Positions 1 through 8,798 are shown, counted from the stretch's first letter. The stretch is 64,000 bases of DNA from Schauerella fraxinea (GCA_030849965.1 JAVDKL010000001.1:1222554-1286553), one strand, 5' to 3'. Program-made: numbers and translations. Notes: a model not told the origin generated them from the sequence alone.

Positions 1-1
1 C

Positions 2-775
2 AAATTCGAAGGCGCCCTCGTCCTGCAAATGCAAGGCGATGGCCCGATCTCGCTGCTGGTGGTCGAATGCCGCGCCGATCTCAGCCTGCGCGCAACCGTC
101 AAACTGCGCGAAGAATATGTGGTGCCCGACACCGGCTCGTTGCAAAGCCTGGTGAACCCGGGTGGCAAAGGCCGCTTCATCGTCGTGCTCGATCCGCAAA
201 GCCGCCATACCGGTCAGCAAGCCTATCAAGGCATTGTGCCCATCGAGGGCGACACGGTGGCCGATGTGCTCGAGCACTATATGAAAGCCTCGGAACAGCT
301 CGATACCCGCATGTGGCTCAGCGCCGATGGCGATCATGCCGCCGGCATGCTCGTGCAGCGTCTGCCGGATAACGGCGGCAGTGCGGCGCGCGCCGGCATC
401 AGCGAAGAAGAAGCCATGGAAGCCGCCGCCGAGACCTGGCGCCGCACCGTGCATCTGGCCTCCACGATCAAGCGCGAAGAATTGCTTGAGCTGGATACCG
501 ATACGCTGATGCATCGCCTCTTCTGGGAGGAAACGCTGGTCGCCTTCGATCCGCAAACCGTGCAATGGCATTGCCCCTGCACGCGCGAGCGCGTGGCGGA
601 AATGCTGCGCATGCTGGGCCGCGACGAAGTGGAAGACATTCTGGAAGAACAGGGCAAGGTCGATGTGGCCTGCGACTTCTGTGGCAAGCCTTACCACTTC
701 GATGCGGTCGACTGTGCGGAGTTGTTTATCGACAAGCCGAGCTTGTCGTCGCAAAACCCGCCAACGATGCATTGA
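2..775 (+). CDS. hslO: Hsp33 redox-regulated chaperone, 5'-truncated by window edge
   Basis: Cytoplasmic holdase chaperone activated by oxidation. The reading frame is open from base 2 (first residues KFEGALVLQ), so the true start lies before the window; the first ATG at 29 is internal. The Hsp33 core (QGDGP, LLVVEC) is followed by the C-terminal redox switch: an HCPC motif at about 569-580 and a CDFC motif at about 671-682 supply the four zinc-binding cysteines. The C-terminus is complete. It is followed after 6 bp by a small membrane protein gene on the same strand. Family identification is firm; only the N-terminal part is missing. Confidence 0.95.
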   Translation, partial: KFEGALVLQMQGDGPISLLVVECRADLSLRATVKLREEYVVPDTGSLQSLVNPGGKGRFIVVLDPQSRHTGQQAYQGIVPIEGDTVADVLEHYMKASEQLDTRMWLSADGDHAAGMLVQRLPDNGGSAARAGISEEEAMEAAAETWRRTVHLASTIKREELLELDTDTLMHRLFWEETLVAFDPQTVQWHCPCTRERVAEMLRMLGRDEVEDILEEQGKVDVACDFCGKPYHFDAVDCAELFIDKPSLSSQNPPTMH

Positions 776-781
776 GCGCCA

Positions 782-1156
782 ATGGCACGCGCCTCGGCAC
801 ACCGATCGATGAAGCGTAAATCGGGCACTTCCGGCTATAAGACGATCGCAGCGATTGTGGCGGGCTTTGCCGCCGCTTTCGTGCTGCTCGGCGGCATCTC
901 TGCGGGCTACTCGCCGATCAGCATCATGCTGCTGGCTGCCGTCGGCGTGCTGTTCGGCGCCGTCGCCGCGCCGGAAATTGAGCCGGGGTTGTTCCGCTAC
1001 CCCGTCCTCTGGCAAGTGAGCTTTACCATGATGGGGTGCATCATGGTTGCGGCGCTGCTCGGCCTGTCGTTCGAAGGCTACGGCTTGGCCGCCATCGTGG
1101 GGATCATCGCCGGCTATCTTGGCCCCTATTGGATTCGGCAAGTACGCTTGCCATAG
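782..1156 (+). CDS. Small membrane protein, function unknown
   Basis: Predicted 124-residue inner-membrane protein with about four hydrophobic segments (roughly residues 20-40, 44-64, 75-95, 98-118), a basic N-terminus and a basic C-terminal end. A second in-frame ATG at 809 (MKRKSG) may be the true start, which would give 115 residues and the usual positive-inside N-terminus. It lies 6 bp after hslO and may be co-transcribed with it. I do not recognise the family and can assign no function. Confidence 0.6.
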   Translation: MARASAHRSMKRKSGTSGYKTIAAIVAGFAAAFVLLGGISAGYSPISIMLLAAVGVLFGAVAAPEIEPGLFRYPVLWQVSFTMMGCIMVAALLGLSFEGYGLAAIVGIIAGYLGPYWIRQVRLP

Positions 1157-1212
1157 CGACCCCTTATCCACCCGACGTCGGTACCCACCCGCCCCCGCTC
1201 TTCACCCACAGC

Positions 1213-1602
1213 ATGCCTGAATTCCCCACCGATCTCCGCGCCTTTTCGTTCGTGCTCGCCGTACCGGATCTCGAACGCAGTGCAGCGTATTTTCGTGATG
1301 CGCTCGGCTTCCAGCTCGCATGGCCGGAAGGCACTGGCTGGCAGCTCGTCTCACGGGGCGCTGTGCGCATCATGCTGGGGCATTGCCCCGATGCCATCGC
1401 GCCTGCAGACATCGGCGACCACAGCTATTTCGGCTACCTCAATATCGACGATGCCGATGCGCTGCATAACGAATTCGTCGGCCGCGGCGCCATCGTCCTT
1501 CAACCGCCCACCGATAGACCGCACGGCATGCGTGAGTTCGTGGTCGCCACGCCCGATGGTCATCGCATGATGATCGGCCAGGATTTATCGGCGGTTCGGT
1601 AA
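1213..1602 (+). CDS. VOC / glyoxalase-fold protein
   Basis: A 129-residue protein of the vicinal oxygen chelate superfamily (glyoxalase, bleomycin-resistance, dioxygenase). The N-terminus FVLAVPDLERSAAYFRDALG is the typical first beta-alpha unit, and a C-terminal VVATPDGHRMMIG matches the usual last strand. The start at 1213 gives the normal VOC length; the longer reading frame upstream overlaps the preceding gene. Its 3' end overlaps the convergent MFS gene by 18 bp. Substrate unknown; single-domain VOC proteins are often annotated only to superfamily level. Confidence 0.75.
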   Translation: MPEFPTDLRAFSFVLAVPDLERSAAYFRDALGFQLAWPEGTGWQLVSRGAVRIMLGHCPDAIAPADIGDHSYFGYLNIDDADALHNEFVGRGAIVLQPPTDRPHGMREFVVATPDGHRMMIGQDLSAVR

Positions 1603-2793
1603 GGGTGAATGCGCGGCATCCATTGCCACGGACTCGACCCCTTTGTGCAGCAGCATCCCCACAAGGGCCACCGCAGCCGCAAGCGCGCCCACCAGCGGCA
1701 CGTACGCCAAGCTGCCATATGCGATCGTGGCACCCCCAATCGCCCCGCCTAATGCGGTACCCAGATTGAACGACGCGATATTCAAGCCCGCCGCAATGGC
1801 CGTCGCATCAGGCGCGTAGCGGTGCGCAAGCATCAGCAAGTGCAACGTGAGCATGGTCACGATTGAAAAAAAGCACACACCGAGCGTGCCGATCAACGCC
1901 ATCGCGATAATGGGAGCCTCGCCAAAGGCATAGAGGCCGATCAACGTCAGCATCAAGCCGATCAATGCACCCATGATGCTACGCCTGGCATCCAGCTTAT
2001 CCACGAGAGCGCCGCCAAGCAGATTACCCACGATGGCGCACAGGCCAAACAACAGCATGGCAACGCTCAGCCACGTGATATCCACGTCGGCAATATGCAG
2101 CAAGTAAGGGGACACAAACGTAAAGAAGGAAAACGTTGCCACACTCACCAGCGCGGCAATGCCGGCCGCGATCAACAACTGCGGGTGCAGGATGGCTTTG
2201 ATCCGCCTCAACACACTGATCGACTTGACGTGCTGAGCATTGGGGACCAAGGGCACGCAATAAAGCAACCCAACAATACTCACCGCACCGAGCGCCGCAA
2301 CGCTCGCGAAAACCATTCTCCAGGACCACATACTGCCGAGATAAGTGCCCAGCGGCACGCCCAGCGCAAGCGCCAACGTCAATCCGATCCACACTACCGA
2401 AAGCGCGCGCCCGGCACGTTGCCGATCCACCAATCTCGTCGCCGCATCGGAAGCCACGGCCATGAATACGCCATGCGCCAAGCCCACCACAAATCGCACA
2501 GCCAGCAGCACGGCCAGATTGGGCGACATGCTCATCAACACGCTGCCCACGGCAAGTACCGCCATGGCAAGGATGAGAATGTGTTTATCGCGCCATTGCG
2601 CCAGACATGCAGTAATGAACGGCGCCCCGATCGCCGCGCCGAACGCGTAGGCTGCGATCGCTGTACCGGCGGCGGCAATACTGGCATCGAGATCGCTCGC
2701 CATCGCCGACACCAATCCAGCCACCACAAACTCTGATAGACCGAACGCGAAGGTACACAACGAAAACACATAGATCGCAACAGGCATGACCAT
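1585..2793 (-). CDS. MFS exporter, DHA1-type
   Basis: A 402-residue 12-TM major facilitator resembling the AraJ/YdhP/Cml drug:proton antiporter branch: short N-terminus, TM1 with FAFGLSEFVVAGL, then a motif-A-like loop ACLAQWRDKHIL after TM2. Probable efflux of small hydrophobic compounds or sugars across the inner membrane; the substrate is not deducible. The start could be the ATG at 2793 or the one at 2787. A LysR-type gene lies upstream in the same orientation, separated by an inverted repeat and a tandem-repeat tract, so it may be under that regulator. Confidence 0.8.
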   Translation of the reverse strand: MVMPVAIYVFSLCTFAFGLSEFVVAGLVSAMASDLDASIAAAGTAIAAYAFGAAIGAPFITACLAQWRDKHILILAMAVLAVGSVLMSMSPNLAVLLAVRFVVGLAHGVFMAVASDAATRLVDRQRAGRALSVVWIGLTLALALGVPLGTYLGSMWSWRMVFASVAALGAVSIVGLLYCVPLVPNAQHVKSISVLRRIKAILHPQLLIAAGIAALVSVATFSFFTFVSPYLLHIADVDITWLSVAMLLFGLCAIVGNLLGGALVDKLDARRSIMGALIGLMLTLIGLYAFGEAPIIAMALIGTLGVCFFSIVTMLTLHLLMLAHRYAPDATAIAAGLNIASFNLGTALGGAIGGATIAYGSLAYVPLVGALAAAVALVGMLLHKGVESVAMDAAHSPLPNRR

Positions 2794-2897
2794 CCAGATT
2801 CAGCAGTGAAGGACATCCGCGCCTTGGTCGACACGAACGTGCTGGCGCAGAATAGCGTTCAGGCCTGTGATGTAGAAATACTGTTTTCGTCTTGGAC

Positions 2898-2916
2898 TGA
2901 GACGTGCAACGTCTCA
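2898..2916. promoter_or_regulatory. Perfect inverted repeat upstream of MFS gene
   Basis: Arms TGAGACGT and ACGTCTCA are perfectly complementary around a GCA centre. It lies about 105 bp upstream of the MFS start and adjoins the 16-bp tandem tract. There is no T-run next to it in either direction, so an operator is more likely than an intrinsic terminator. The role is inference. Confidence 0.4.
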
Positions 2917-3042
2917 TTGGTTCGATCGCTCAGTGGCTCAATCGTTCAATGGCTCAGTGGCTCACTGGCTAAACCGTTCATTGGCTAAACCGTTAATTGG
3001 TTCATTGGCTCATTGGCTAAACGACTAATGGCGCAATGATTC
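2915..3042. repeat. Tandem tract A, 16-bp period, 8 degenerate units
   Basis: Eight consecutive 16-bp units run from 2915 to the stop codon of the minus-strand LysR gene (3041-3043). The best-conserved unit is CATTGGCTAAACCGTT. Units vary at several positions but the 16-bp spacing never slips, and an inner 8-bp half-period (CATTGGCT) is visible. On the minus strand the tract starts immediately after the LysR stop. It fills about half of the 247-bp gap between the two genes; no gene is apparent in it. Confidence 0.85.
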
Positions 3043-3949
3043 ACTGAAGTGGCATCGCTCGCCGTACCTCGGCCATCAACCGATCCCGGATCGGCAAATC
3101 GCGACCCGTATGCCAAGCCATGAACAAATCAAGATGCTTGAGATCTTCATCAGCGTCGACAGCGATAGGACGAAAAACAATATCGTCGCGCGCCGCCATC
3201 GCAAGCGACGCCGGCATCAGTGCAATGCCAAAACCGCTCGCCACCAACGCAATCACCGTATGCAGCTGCCGCGCATGTTGAACGACATGGGGTTCAAAGC
3301 CCGCCGCTTGGCAGAGACGAATCATCTGATCGTGAAAACCCTGCCCAAGTGGCCGAGGAGACGCGACAAACGCATCATCCTTCAGGTCAGCCAACCAAAC
3401 AGACGCACGTTTTTCAAAGTGATGTCCAGCCGGCAGCACCACGCATATCGGCTCGCGCAGAATCGACTCAAAGCAGAGATTGGGCGCCGTTCGTCCCGGT
3501 GCGCGCATGAATCCGATATCGGCGTCACCTCGCTCCAACGCCTCGACCTGCTCGTGCGTGGTGGCCTCTTTCATCGTGAATGAGACCTTGGGCGACGCCA
3601 ATCGAAGATTGCGCAACGCCCGCAGCAACGGCGGATAGTTCACGATATTGATAAACGTCATCGTGAGATGACCATCGATCCCTTGCGCCACACGGCGCGT
3701 ACGCGCCACGCTCTCGTCGATCGATGCGAGTATGGATCGGGCTGCGTCCAGAAATGACGACCCTGCCGGCGTGAGCGTCACACGTCGGTTCGTGCGTTCA
3801 AAAAGGGCGTAACCCAGTTCATCTTCCAATCGACGGATCGCCTGACTTAACGGCGGCTGCGCCATATGCAACCTTTCGGCGGCACGACTGAAATGCAATT
3901 CTTCGGCCACGGCAACGAACTGCTGTAGCAAGCGCGTTTCAATTACCAT
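3041..3949 (-). CDS. LysR-family transcriptional regulator
   Basis: A 302-residue LysR protein. The N-terminal winged HTH (residues 1-65; LQQFVAVAEELHFSRAAERL, then QPPLSQAIRRLEDELG) is canonical, followed by the periplasmic-binding-like effector domain. N-terminal similarity is to the BenM/CatM/CbbR-like group. It is encoded upstream of and in line with the DHA1 MFS exporter, its most likely target. The gap 3950-4203 upstream is AT-richer near 3960-4000, consistent with its promoter, and holds no other gene. Confidence 0.9.
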   Translation of the reverse strand: MVIETRLLQQFVAVAEELHFSRAAERLHMAQPPLSQAIRRLEDELGYALFERTNRRVTLTPAGSSFLDAARSILASIDESVARTRRVAQGIDGHLTMTFINIVNYPPLLRALRNLRLASPKVSFTMKEATTHEQVEALERGDADIGFMRAPGRTAPNLCFESILREPICVVLPAGHHFEKRASVWLADLKDDAFVASPRPLGQGFHDQMIRLCQAAGFEPHVVQHARQLHTVIALVASGFGIALMPASLAMAARDDIVFRPIAVDADEDLKHLDLFMAWHTGRDLPIRDRLMAEVRRAMPLQ

Positions 3950-4203
3950 ATTGCAGTCAGATTGATTCAGATCTATTCATATCCAAATTATATCGACGTC
4001 GAACATTTTGCATCGTCAACGCGCAAAGTGGGCCGGCCTGACGACCGGGCAACCCTTCGCGTTGCGATCGCTCGACCCTGCATGATCGGGTAAGAGGCAG
4101 TGAACATCTGCACATCGCGCTTCATGTCGTCATCGCGCGCGAGAAGGCCTGAGGTTTCTCCGGCGCGCTACCCGGCCCCCGCGTTGATGCGTACACTTGC
4201 GGC

Positions 4204-4818
4204 ATGCTACGCATCGACAATCTCACCAAGCGCTACGGCGACCACGTTGTATTCCAGGGGCTCACGCATCAGTTCCAGCCGGGTTGCGTGGCGCTCTGCG
4301 AAGAAGACAGCACCGGCAAATCCAGTCTGCTGAACCTCATCGCGGGCGCTATCGCGCCTGATGAAGGCGACGTCTTGATCGACGGCCATTCGATCGTCCA
4401 CGCGCCGCAGCAGGCCCGCGCTCGTCTGGCATACGTGCCCGATAACTGCTTGGCGTTTCCCATGCAAACCGGGCGAGGATTGCTTGAGCAAGTCGCCGCT
4501 GAGAAGCGCTTAAGCGTCGACGACGCTATTCTCGACATTGCCTACCGACTGGGATTGGAACCGCATCTGGACAAGCGCTTTGAACAGATGTCCACCGGAA
4601 CGCGCCGCAAGGTCTATCTGACAGCGGCGGCTTTGGGTGAGCCGGCCGTTGTGATCGCAGACGGTGCAAGCAACGGGCTCGATGCGCCGGCGCGGGCCGT
4701 GCTGGCCGACCTGTTCAAGACCTGGGCGCACGATCGCGTCGTTTTGTTTGCAAGTCACGATCCAGAACTGGTCGAAGCGTGCGAAGCTAGTTTGTTCAGT
4801 CTGGCCGCGTCGCGCTGA
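4204..4818 (+). CDS. ABC-type ATPase homologue with degenerate nucleotide-binding motifs
   Basis: A 204-residue stand-alone ABC ATPase fold: MLRIDNLTKRYGDHVVF at the start, signature-like MSTGTRRK (129-136), D-loop SNGLD (156-160) and a switch His at 185 (FASHD). Key positions are unusual. The Walker A first Gly is Glu33 (EEDSTGKS, 33-40), the Q-loop position reads Asp80 (YVPD), and the Walker B catalytic Glu is Gly154 (VVIADG). Lys39, Ser40 and Asp153 remain, so nucleotide binding without efficient hydrolysis is possible. There is no adjacent permease. It may be a regulatory or decaying ATPase; I know of no characterised counterpart. Confidence 0.7.
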   Translation: MLRIDNLTKRYGDHVVFQGLTHQFQPGCVALCEEDSTGKSSLLNLIAGAIAPDEGDVLIDGHSIVHAPQQARARLAYVPDNCLAFPMQTGRGLLEQVAAEKRLSVDDAILDIAYRLGLEPHLDKRFEQMSTGTRRKVYLTAAALGEPAVVIADGASNGLDAPARAVLADLFKTWAHDRVVLFASHDPELVEACEASLFSLAASR

Positions 4819-4865
4819 GTCACGCGCGACAGCAGTGCCATAAAAGCCCAATCGGTTCCCTGAAG

Positions 4866-5849
4866 CTACAGGTCGATTATCCGCGTGCCCGGTATACGCT
4901 GCGCATGCGCAGAACCAAACACACGTGCGGGCGTGTCGAATCCCACGTTCACCTCGCCACGAAGCACACGCCTTGCCGTCTCGATCGCCGCCAGCGGTGT
5001 ATACGAATAGCCATTGATCGTCTCGATCATCGAACGCGCGATCGTGCCATCCGCGCTGGTCACCTCTGCCACGGCGCGCGCCCCTTGACTGTCACGTTCC
5101 GCCTGCGTCGGGCCGTCCGGCAACTTCGACAAATCGCCGCCTGGAAAGGCATCTCCCGTGACGTTGACGAACATCGCAATATTGGGAATTCCGGTCGAAT
5201 GCCACGCGGTGACGAGATCGCCGAATGACAACGGCGCGCACGCCACCGGGCCATCACCGAAATCGAACTGGGCGCACGCCATACTCGATGACGATATGAG
5301 CGCACCGTCCACCCGCGTGAGCAGCCCAGCGGCGACGATTTCTCCCGCGCTGACTGCCGACCCGCGTGACATCGATCCTGCAACTTGCAGCGCGATGCGA
5401 AGTGCGACGGGTTCTTTCACACGCCGGGCCACATGGACCGCCAGACAGTCTGTCGTAACCACGTCCCATCCCACGCCAGGCATCACCATGATGCCTGCCT
5501 CGGCGGCAGATGCACTGAACCGTTCTGCCATGCGATAAACGTTGATTTCGGCAGTGATATCCAGGTAATGCACCTGTGCTGCCATGCTTGCGCGTATCAA
5601 CGCCTCTGCGCTTCGAACGAATGGACCTGCGCAGTTGAGCACTGCACTGAAGCCTCTCAGTTGCTCTGCCACAACGGTAGCGTCGCCGAGGGTGAAGGCG
5701 CGATAAGGCACCCCCAATTCGGTGGCAAGCGCGGCGAGCTTCTCCGGGTCTCGCCCGGCGATCGAGAAACTCAGCCCTGCCTGTTTTGCCTGCCGCGCCA
5801 CCATGCTGCCGGTGTAGCCCGTCGCACCGTATATCAACAAATTGTTCAT
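4866..5849 (-). CDS. Saccharopine dehydrogenase-like / trans-acting enoyl reductase-type oxidoreductase
   Basis: A 327-residue NAD(P)-binding protein. A Rossmann start LLIYGATGYTGSMVARQAKQAG is followed by AGRDPEKLAAL, then VLNCAGPFV, the layout of saccharopine dehydrogenase NADP-binding-domain proteins of the uncharacterised oxidoreductase/trans-enoyl-reductase group. The ATG at 5849 is chosen because the glycine-rich strand begins directly after it; the upstream extension looks non-coding. It is convergent with the ABC-like gene and lies 70 bp after the SDR gene in the same orientation, so the two could be co-transcribed. Substrate unknown. Confidence 0.75.
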   Translation of the reverse strand: MNNLLIYGATGYTGSMVARQAKQAGLSFSIAGRDPEKLAALATELGVPYRAFTLGDATVVAEQLRGFSAVLNCAGPFVRSAEALIRASMAAQVHYLDITAEINVYRMAERFSASAAEAGIMVMPGVGWDVVTTDCLAVHVARRVKEPVALRIALQVAGSMSRGSAVSAGEIVAAGLLTRVDGALISSSSMACAQFDFGDGPVACAPLSFGDLVTAWHSTGIPNIAMFVNVTGDAFPGGDLSKLPDGPTQAERDSQGARAVAEVTSADGTIARSMIETINGYSYTPLAAIETARRVLRGEVNVGFDTPARVFGSAHAQRIPGTRIIDL

Positions 5850-5919
5850 GGATGTACCTGCAGCCGAACACGGTTGCTTGCCGCGAGGCAAGTGGGGTCA
5901 TTGCTCATCGTTGCCGCCA

Positions 5920-6672
5920 TCAGATGTTGTAGCCGCCGGCGACTTCGATGTTTTGCGCGTTGATCCAGGCGCTGTCCGGTGACAGCAGGCCGGCGATCAC
6001 GCGTCCCACGTCGTCGGGTGCGCCGATGCGGCCCAATGCCGTTTGGCCGGCAAGCATGGTTTCAAACTCGGGACTTTGATCGAACGCGCCGCTGGTCATA
6101 TCGGTGCGGACGGCGCCGGGAGACACAGAATTTGCCCTGATGCCGCGGCTCCCAAATTCCTTGGCCATGTAGCGGGTGAGCACTTCAAGCCCGCCTTTGA
6201 AGGCCGCATAAGGTGCAGCGCCGGGCGTCGCAACGCGGGTTGTCGCGCTGGTGAGATTGACGATGTGACCGCCATCCACCATGAGCGGCAGCAGCGCCTG
6301 CGTCAGGAAAAACGGACCTTTCAAATGCACATTCAGCAATCCGTCGAACTCGGCCTCGGTCACGCTTTCGATTGCGTTGAAGATGCCGTAACCGGCGTTA
6401 TTCACCAGCGCGTCGAAACGGTCGGTATTCCATGTGTTCTTCAATATGACGGCCACCGCATCACGGAAAGCGGCAAAGGATGCGACGTTGCTGACGTCCA
6501 ATCCGATCGCGGCTGCCTTTCCGCCTTTGGCTTCGATGCTGCGGACAATGGCCTCGGCACCTGCCGCGTGACTGTTGTAGGTAAGAATGACGCCCATGCC
6601 GCGATCGGCGGCCTGCATGGCCGTGCTTGCGCCCAGGCCGCGGCTCGCGCCGGTGATGATGACTACGCTCAT
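5920..6672 (-). CDS. SDR-family oxidoreductase (module 1)
   Basis: A 250-residue classical short-chain dehydrogenase: TGASRGLG cofactor loop (residues 7-14), NNAG, a Ser/Thr-rich catalytic strand (NLTSATT), YAAFK as the Tyr-x-x-x-Lys pair, and an SPGAVRTDM segment. The start at 6672 is set by a GGAGAA ribosome-binding site and the position of the cofactor loop. It is divergently transcribed from an AraC regulator (6800-7690), the normal arrangement for a reductase controlled by that regulator. It forms the left half of a mirror-image pair with the AraC/SDR module at 7710-9551. Confidence 0.88.
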   Translation of the reverse strand: MSVVIITGASRGLGASTAMQAADRGMGVILTYNSHAAGAEAIVRSIEAKGGKAAAIGLDVSNVASFAAFRDAVAVILKNTWNTDRFDALVNNAGYGIFNAIESVTEAEFDGLLNVHLKGPFFLTQALLPLMVDGGHIVNLTSATTRVATPGAAPYAAFKGGLEVLTRYMAKEFGSRGIRANSVSPGAVRTDMTSGAFDQSPEFETMLAGQTALGRIGAPDDVGRVIAGLLSPDSAWINAQNIEVAGGYNI

Positions 6673-6752
6673 GTTCTTCTCCGTTCGGTAAGTGATGAAA
6701 TGAACGATAGATCTCAGAGCGCTTTGATATCTGCCCGTTTCCGCTGCAAACC

Positions 6753-6776
6753 TGCCTGATCCTCCTAAGTGCTTGC
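6753..6776 (+). promoter_or_regulatory. Candidate AraC-type operator, copy 1
   Basis: TGCCTGATCCTCC (6753-6765) followed by TGCTTGC (6770-6776), 24 bp before the AraC gene. Nearly the same pair of blocks, in the same orientation towards the other AraC gene, occurs at 8645-8669. Conservation between two otherwise unlike intergenic regions is seen directly; the operator role is inferred. Confidence 0.5.
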
Positions 6777-6799
6777 GGCCCTGACCGAATCGGGGTCTG

Positions 6800-7690
6800 A
6801 TGTTTACTATGGAAGAACAGCTGAACGAACTTCGAATGCTTGCGGCGGATGCCAAGAATCGCATGACCGAAACGGGCATTCCTCGAGTCGTCATGGTGCA
6901 AGGGAAGATTCCCGAGCATGAGCTGAGCGCCGTCTACGAGCCAATGGTCAACCTGGTTCTTCAGGGCAGCAAGTCGATGGCCGTAGGCGATCGCACCCTG
7001 CACTACTGTCCCGCCAACTATTTCGTCATGTCGATCGACTTGCCTGCCGTCGGCACGGTGTGGCCGGCGCAGTCCGGGGCACCCTATCTGGCCGTGGCGC
7101 TCACTTTGCGGCCCGCGATCGTGGCCGATCTCATTGCGGACTTGCCTGCGCGCGATCGCAGCGAGAAGGCCGACGCGGGGTTTGCGGTAGCTGCAGTGAC
7201 GCCGGATCTCATGGACGCATGGGTTCGCCTGTTGCGCCTGATGCGGCGACCGGCCGACATTCCCGCCCTCGCACCTGCTTATGAGCGCGAAATTCTCTAT
7301 CGCGTGCTGCAGGGCCCTCAGGGTTCGATGCTGCGTGACATCGCGACGCCGGATAGCGCCAGCGCACGGGTCAGCCTGGCTATTCAGTGGATACGCCGCG
7401 AATTTGCCGAACCGCTGCGCGTCGAGACCTTGGCTAAAAAGGCGGCGATGAGCGAATCGGCATTCCACCGACATTTCAAAGCCGTCACGGCGATGAGTCC
7501 GCTTCAGTATCAGAAGCGGGTACGCCTGCTCCAGGCCCGCACGCTATTGCTGGTCGGCCGCAAAAGCGTCACCGCTGCGGCCTTCGAGGTGGGGTACGAA
7601 AGCGCCACCCAATTCAGCCGCGAGTATGCCCGCGCCTTCGGATTACCCCCGGGACGCGATGCGCAACAGGTTCAGACGCGCTACCAGTAG
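6800..7690 (+). CDS. AraC-family regulator with AraC_N domain (module 1)
   Basis: A 296-residue regulator: N-terminal AraC_N-type ligand domain (residues about 20-175, containing YEPMVNLVLQGSKSMAVGD) and a C-terminal pair of helix-turn-helix motifs (residues about 195-290, with MSESAFHRHFKAVTAMSPLQ and YESATQFSREYARAFG). Regulators of this type commonly control adjacent aldo-keto or SDR reductases. It is divergent from the SDR at 5920-6672 and tail to tail with a clear paralogue at 7710-8612; the two stop codons are only 19 bp apart. Confidence 0.9.
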   Translation: MFTMEEQLNELRMLAADAKNRMTETGIPRVVMVQGKIPEHELSAVYEPMVNLVLQGSKSMAVGDRTLHYCPANYFVMSIDLPAVGTVWPAQSGAPYLAVALTLRPAIVADLIADLPARDRSEKADAGFAVAAVTPDLMDAWVRLLRLMRRPADIPALAPAYEREILYRVLQGPQGSMLRDIATPDSASARVSLAIQWIRREFAEPLRVETLAKKAAMSESAFHRHFKAVTAMSPLQYQKRVRLLQARTLLLVGRKSVTAAAFEVGYESATQFSREYARAFGLPPGRDAQQVQTRYQ

Positions 7691-7709
7691 CCGCCCAGCG
7701 GCGCGTCGG

Positions 7710-8612
7710 CTAGACCAGCGCTGGCGTGGGCAATGCGTTTTCGGACATTGGCTGAGTTTTGAATCGAGCGATATCCTTGGCGGGCGGCATCCCGAACATC
7801 CGCGCGTATTCACGGCTGAACTGCGACGCGCTTTCATAGCCGACGGAAAACGCAATTGTTGCGGTATCGCGCGGTTCGAATACCAGCAGCCAGCGGGCTC
7901 TGAGCAATCGAAGGCGCTTCTGGTACTGAATCGGCGTCATGGCGGTAATCGCCTTGAAGTGGCGATAGAAGGCGGCCACGCTCATGTCGGCCATTGCAGC
8001 AAGATGCTCTACCAGGAAGGGTTCGGTGTAATGGTCGCGGATCCAGTCGATCGCGCGACGAATATGAGACATGCGCCCGCCGGGCCGTGCCGCCTCACGC
8101 AGAAAGCCGCCAAGCGGCCCTTGCAAGGCACGAAACAATATCTCCCGCTCGATCATCGGCGCCAGCGTGGCAATCTCGCGTGGGCGGGCAACAAGGCGTG
8201 CCATGCGCAGCCACCCATCGATCACGTCGGAAGACGCCGGTACCCCTGCAAAGCACACAGCGCTCGGCGTGTCGACGGCGTCGACGCGGTTGGCGAGAAG
8301 TGAAGCGATCACGCCAAAATCGAGCGTCAAACTGATGGCGAGATAAGGCAGACCCGGACCGCTCGCCTGGCTCTGTCCGGTGGCAGGGACGTCGACCGGC
8401 ACGACAAAATAGGTTCCTGCTTCATAAGTCAGCAGCTGGTCGCCGATCGACAGCGTCTTGACCCCCTGCACAACCAGATGCAGCATCGGTTGATACACCT
8501 GATCCGCACAGGCCTCCGCGCGCACCATCGCAAGCCGCGGAACACCGGTATCCGTCCACCTGCTCTCCGCGCGCATCACAATGCCGCGCAACTCGCTCAA
8601 CGCATTCGTCAT
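7710..8612 (-). CDS. AraC-family regulator with AraC_N domain (module 2)
   Basis: A 300-residue paralogue of the neighbouring AraC protein: shared YxPMxxLVxQGxK in the sensing domain, an EREIL(Y/F)RxLQGP linker, and near-identical recognition helices (FYRHFKAITAMTPIQYQKR). The start at 8612 (MTNALSEL) matches the N-terminus of the paralogue; the extra upstream codons are unlikely. It is divergent from the SDR gene at 8799. This gives the symmetrical order SDR, AraC, AraC, SDR, pointing to inverted duplication or paired recruitment. Confidence 0.9.
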   Translation of the reverse strand: MTNALSELRGIVMRAESRWTDTGVPRLAMVRAEACADQVYQPMLHLVVQGVKTLSIGDQLLTYEAGTYFVVPVDVPATGQSQASGPGLPYLAISLTLDFGVIASLLANRVDAVDTPSAVCFAGVPASSDVIDGWLRMARLVARPREIATLAPMIEREILFRALQGPLGGFLREAARPGGRMSHIRRAIDWIRDHYTEPFLVEHLAAMADMSVAAFYRHFKAITAMTPIQYQKRLRLLRARWLLVFEPRDTATIAFSVGYESASQFSREYARMFGMPPAKDIARFKTQPMSENALPTPALV

Positions 8613-8644
8613 GCAGACCATCTTGGGCGCTCTGCCATGGCAAT

Positions 8645-8669
8645 GCAAGCAGTGTGAGAAGAATAGGCA
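8645..8669 (-). promoter_or_regulatory. Candidate AraC-type operator, copy 2
   Basis: On the minus strand this reads TGCCTATTCTTCT, then TGCTTGC, matching the copy at 6753-6776 in both blocks and in orientation towards the AraC gene. It is 33 bp upstream of the AraC start and 130 bp upstream of the divergent SDR. The role is inferred from conservation and position. Confidence 0.5.
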
Positions 8670-8798
8670 AGGACGCGAGAAAAACCGGCACCTTCAAAAC
8701 CTCGACGGGACCAATACTGACTTCACAAGATGCACACATCGGCCACGTCCGGCCTGAAACGCGGCGCATCGCAAAAATCTTTTTGAAGAGGTATTTCC

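Noticed and set aside
7688-7712. TAGCCG/CGGCTA hairpin formed by the two AraC stop codons as a terminator
   Set aside because: Only a 6-bp stem with a 13-nt loop and no T-run on either side.
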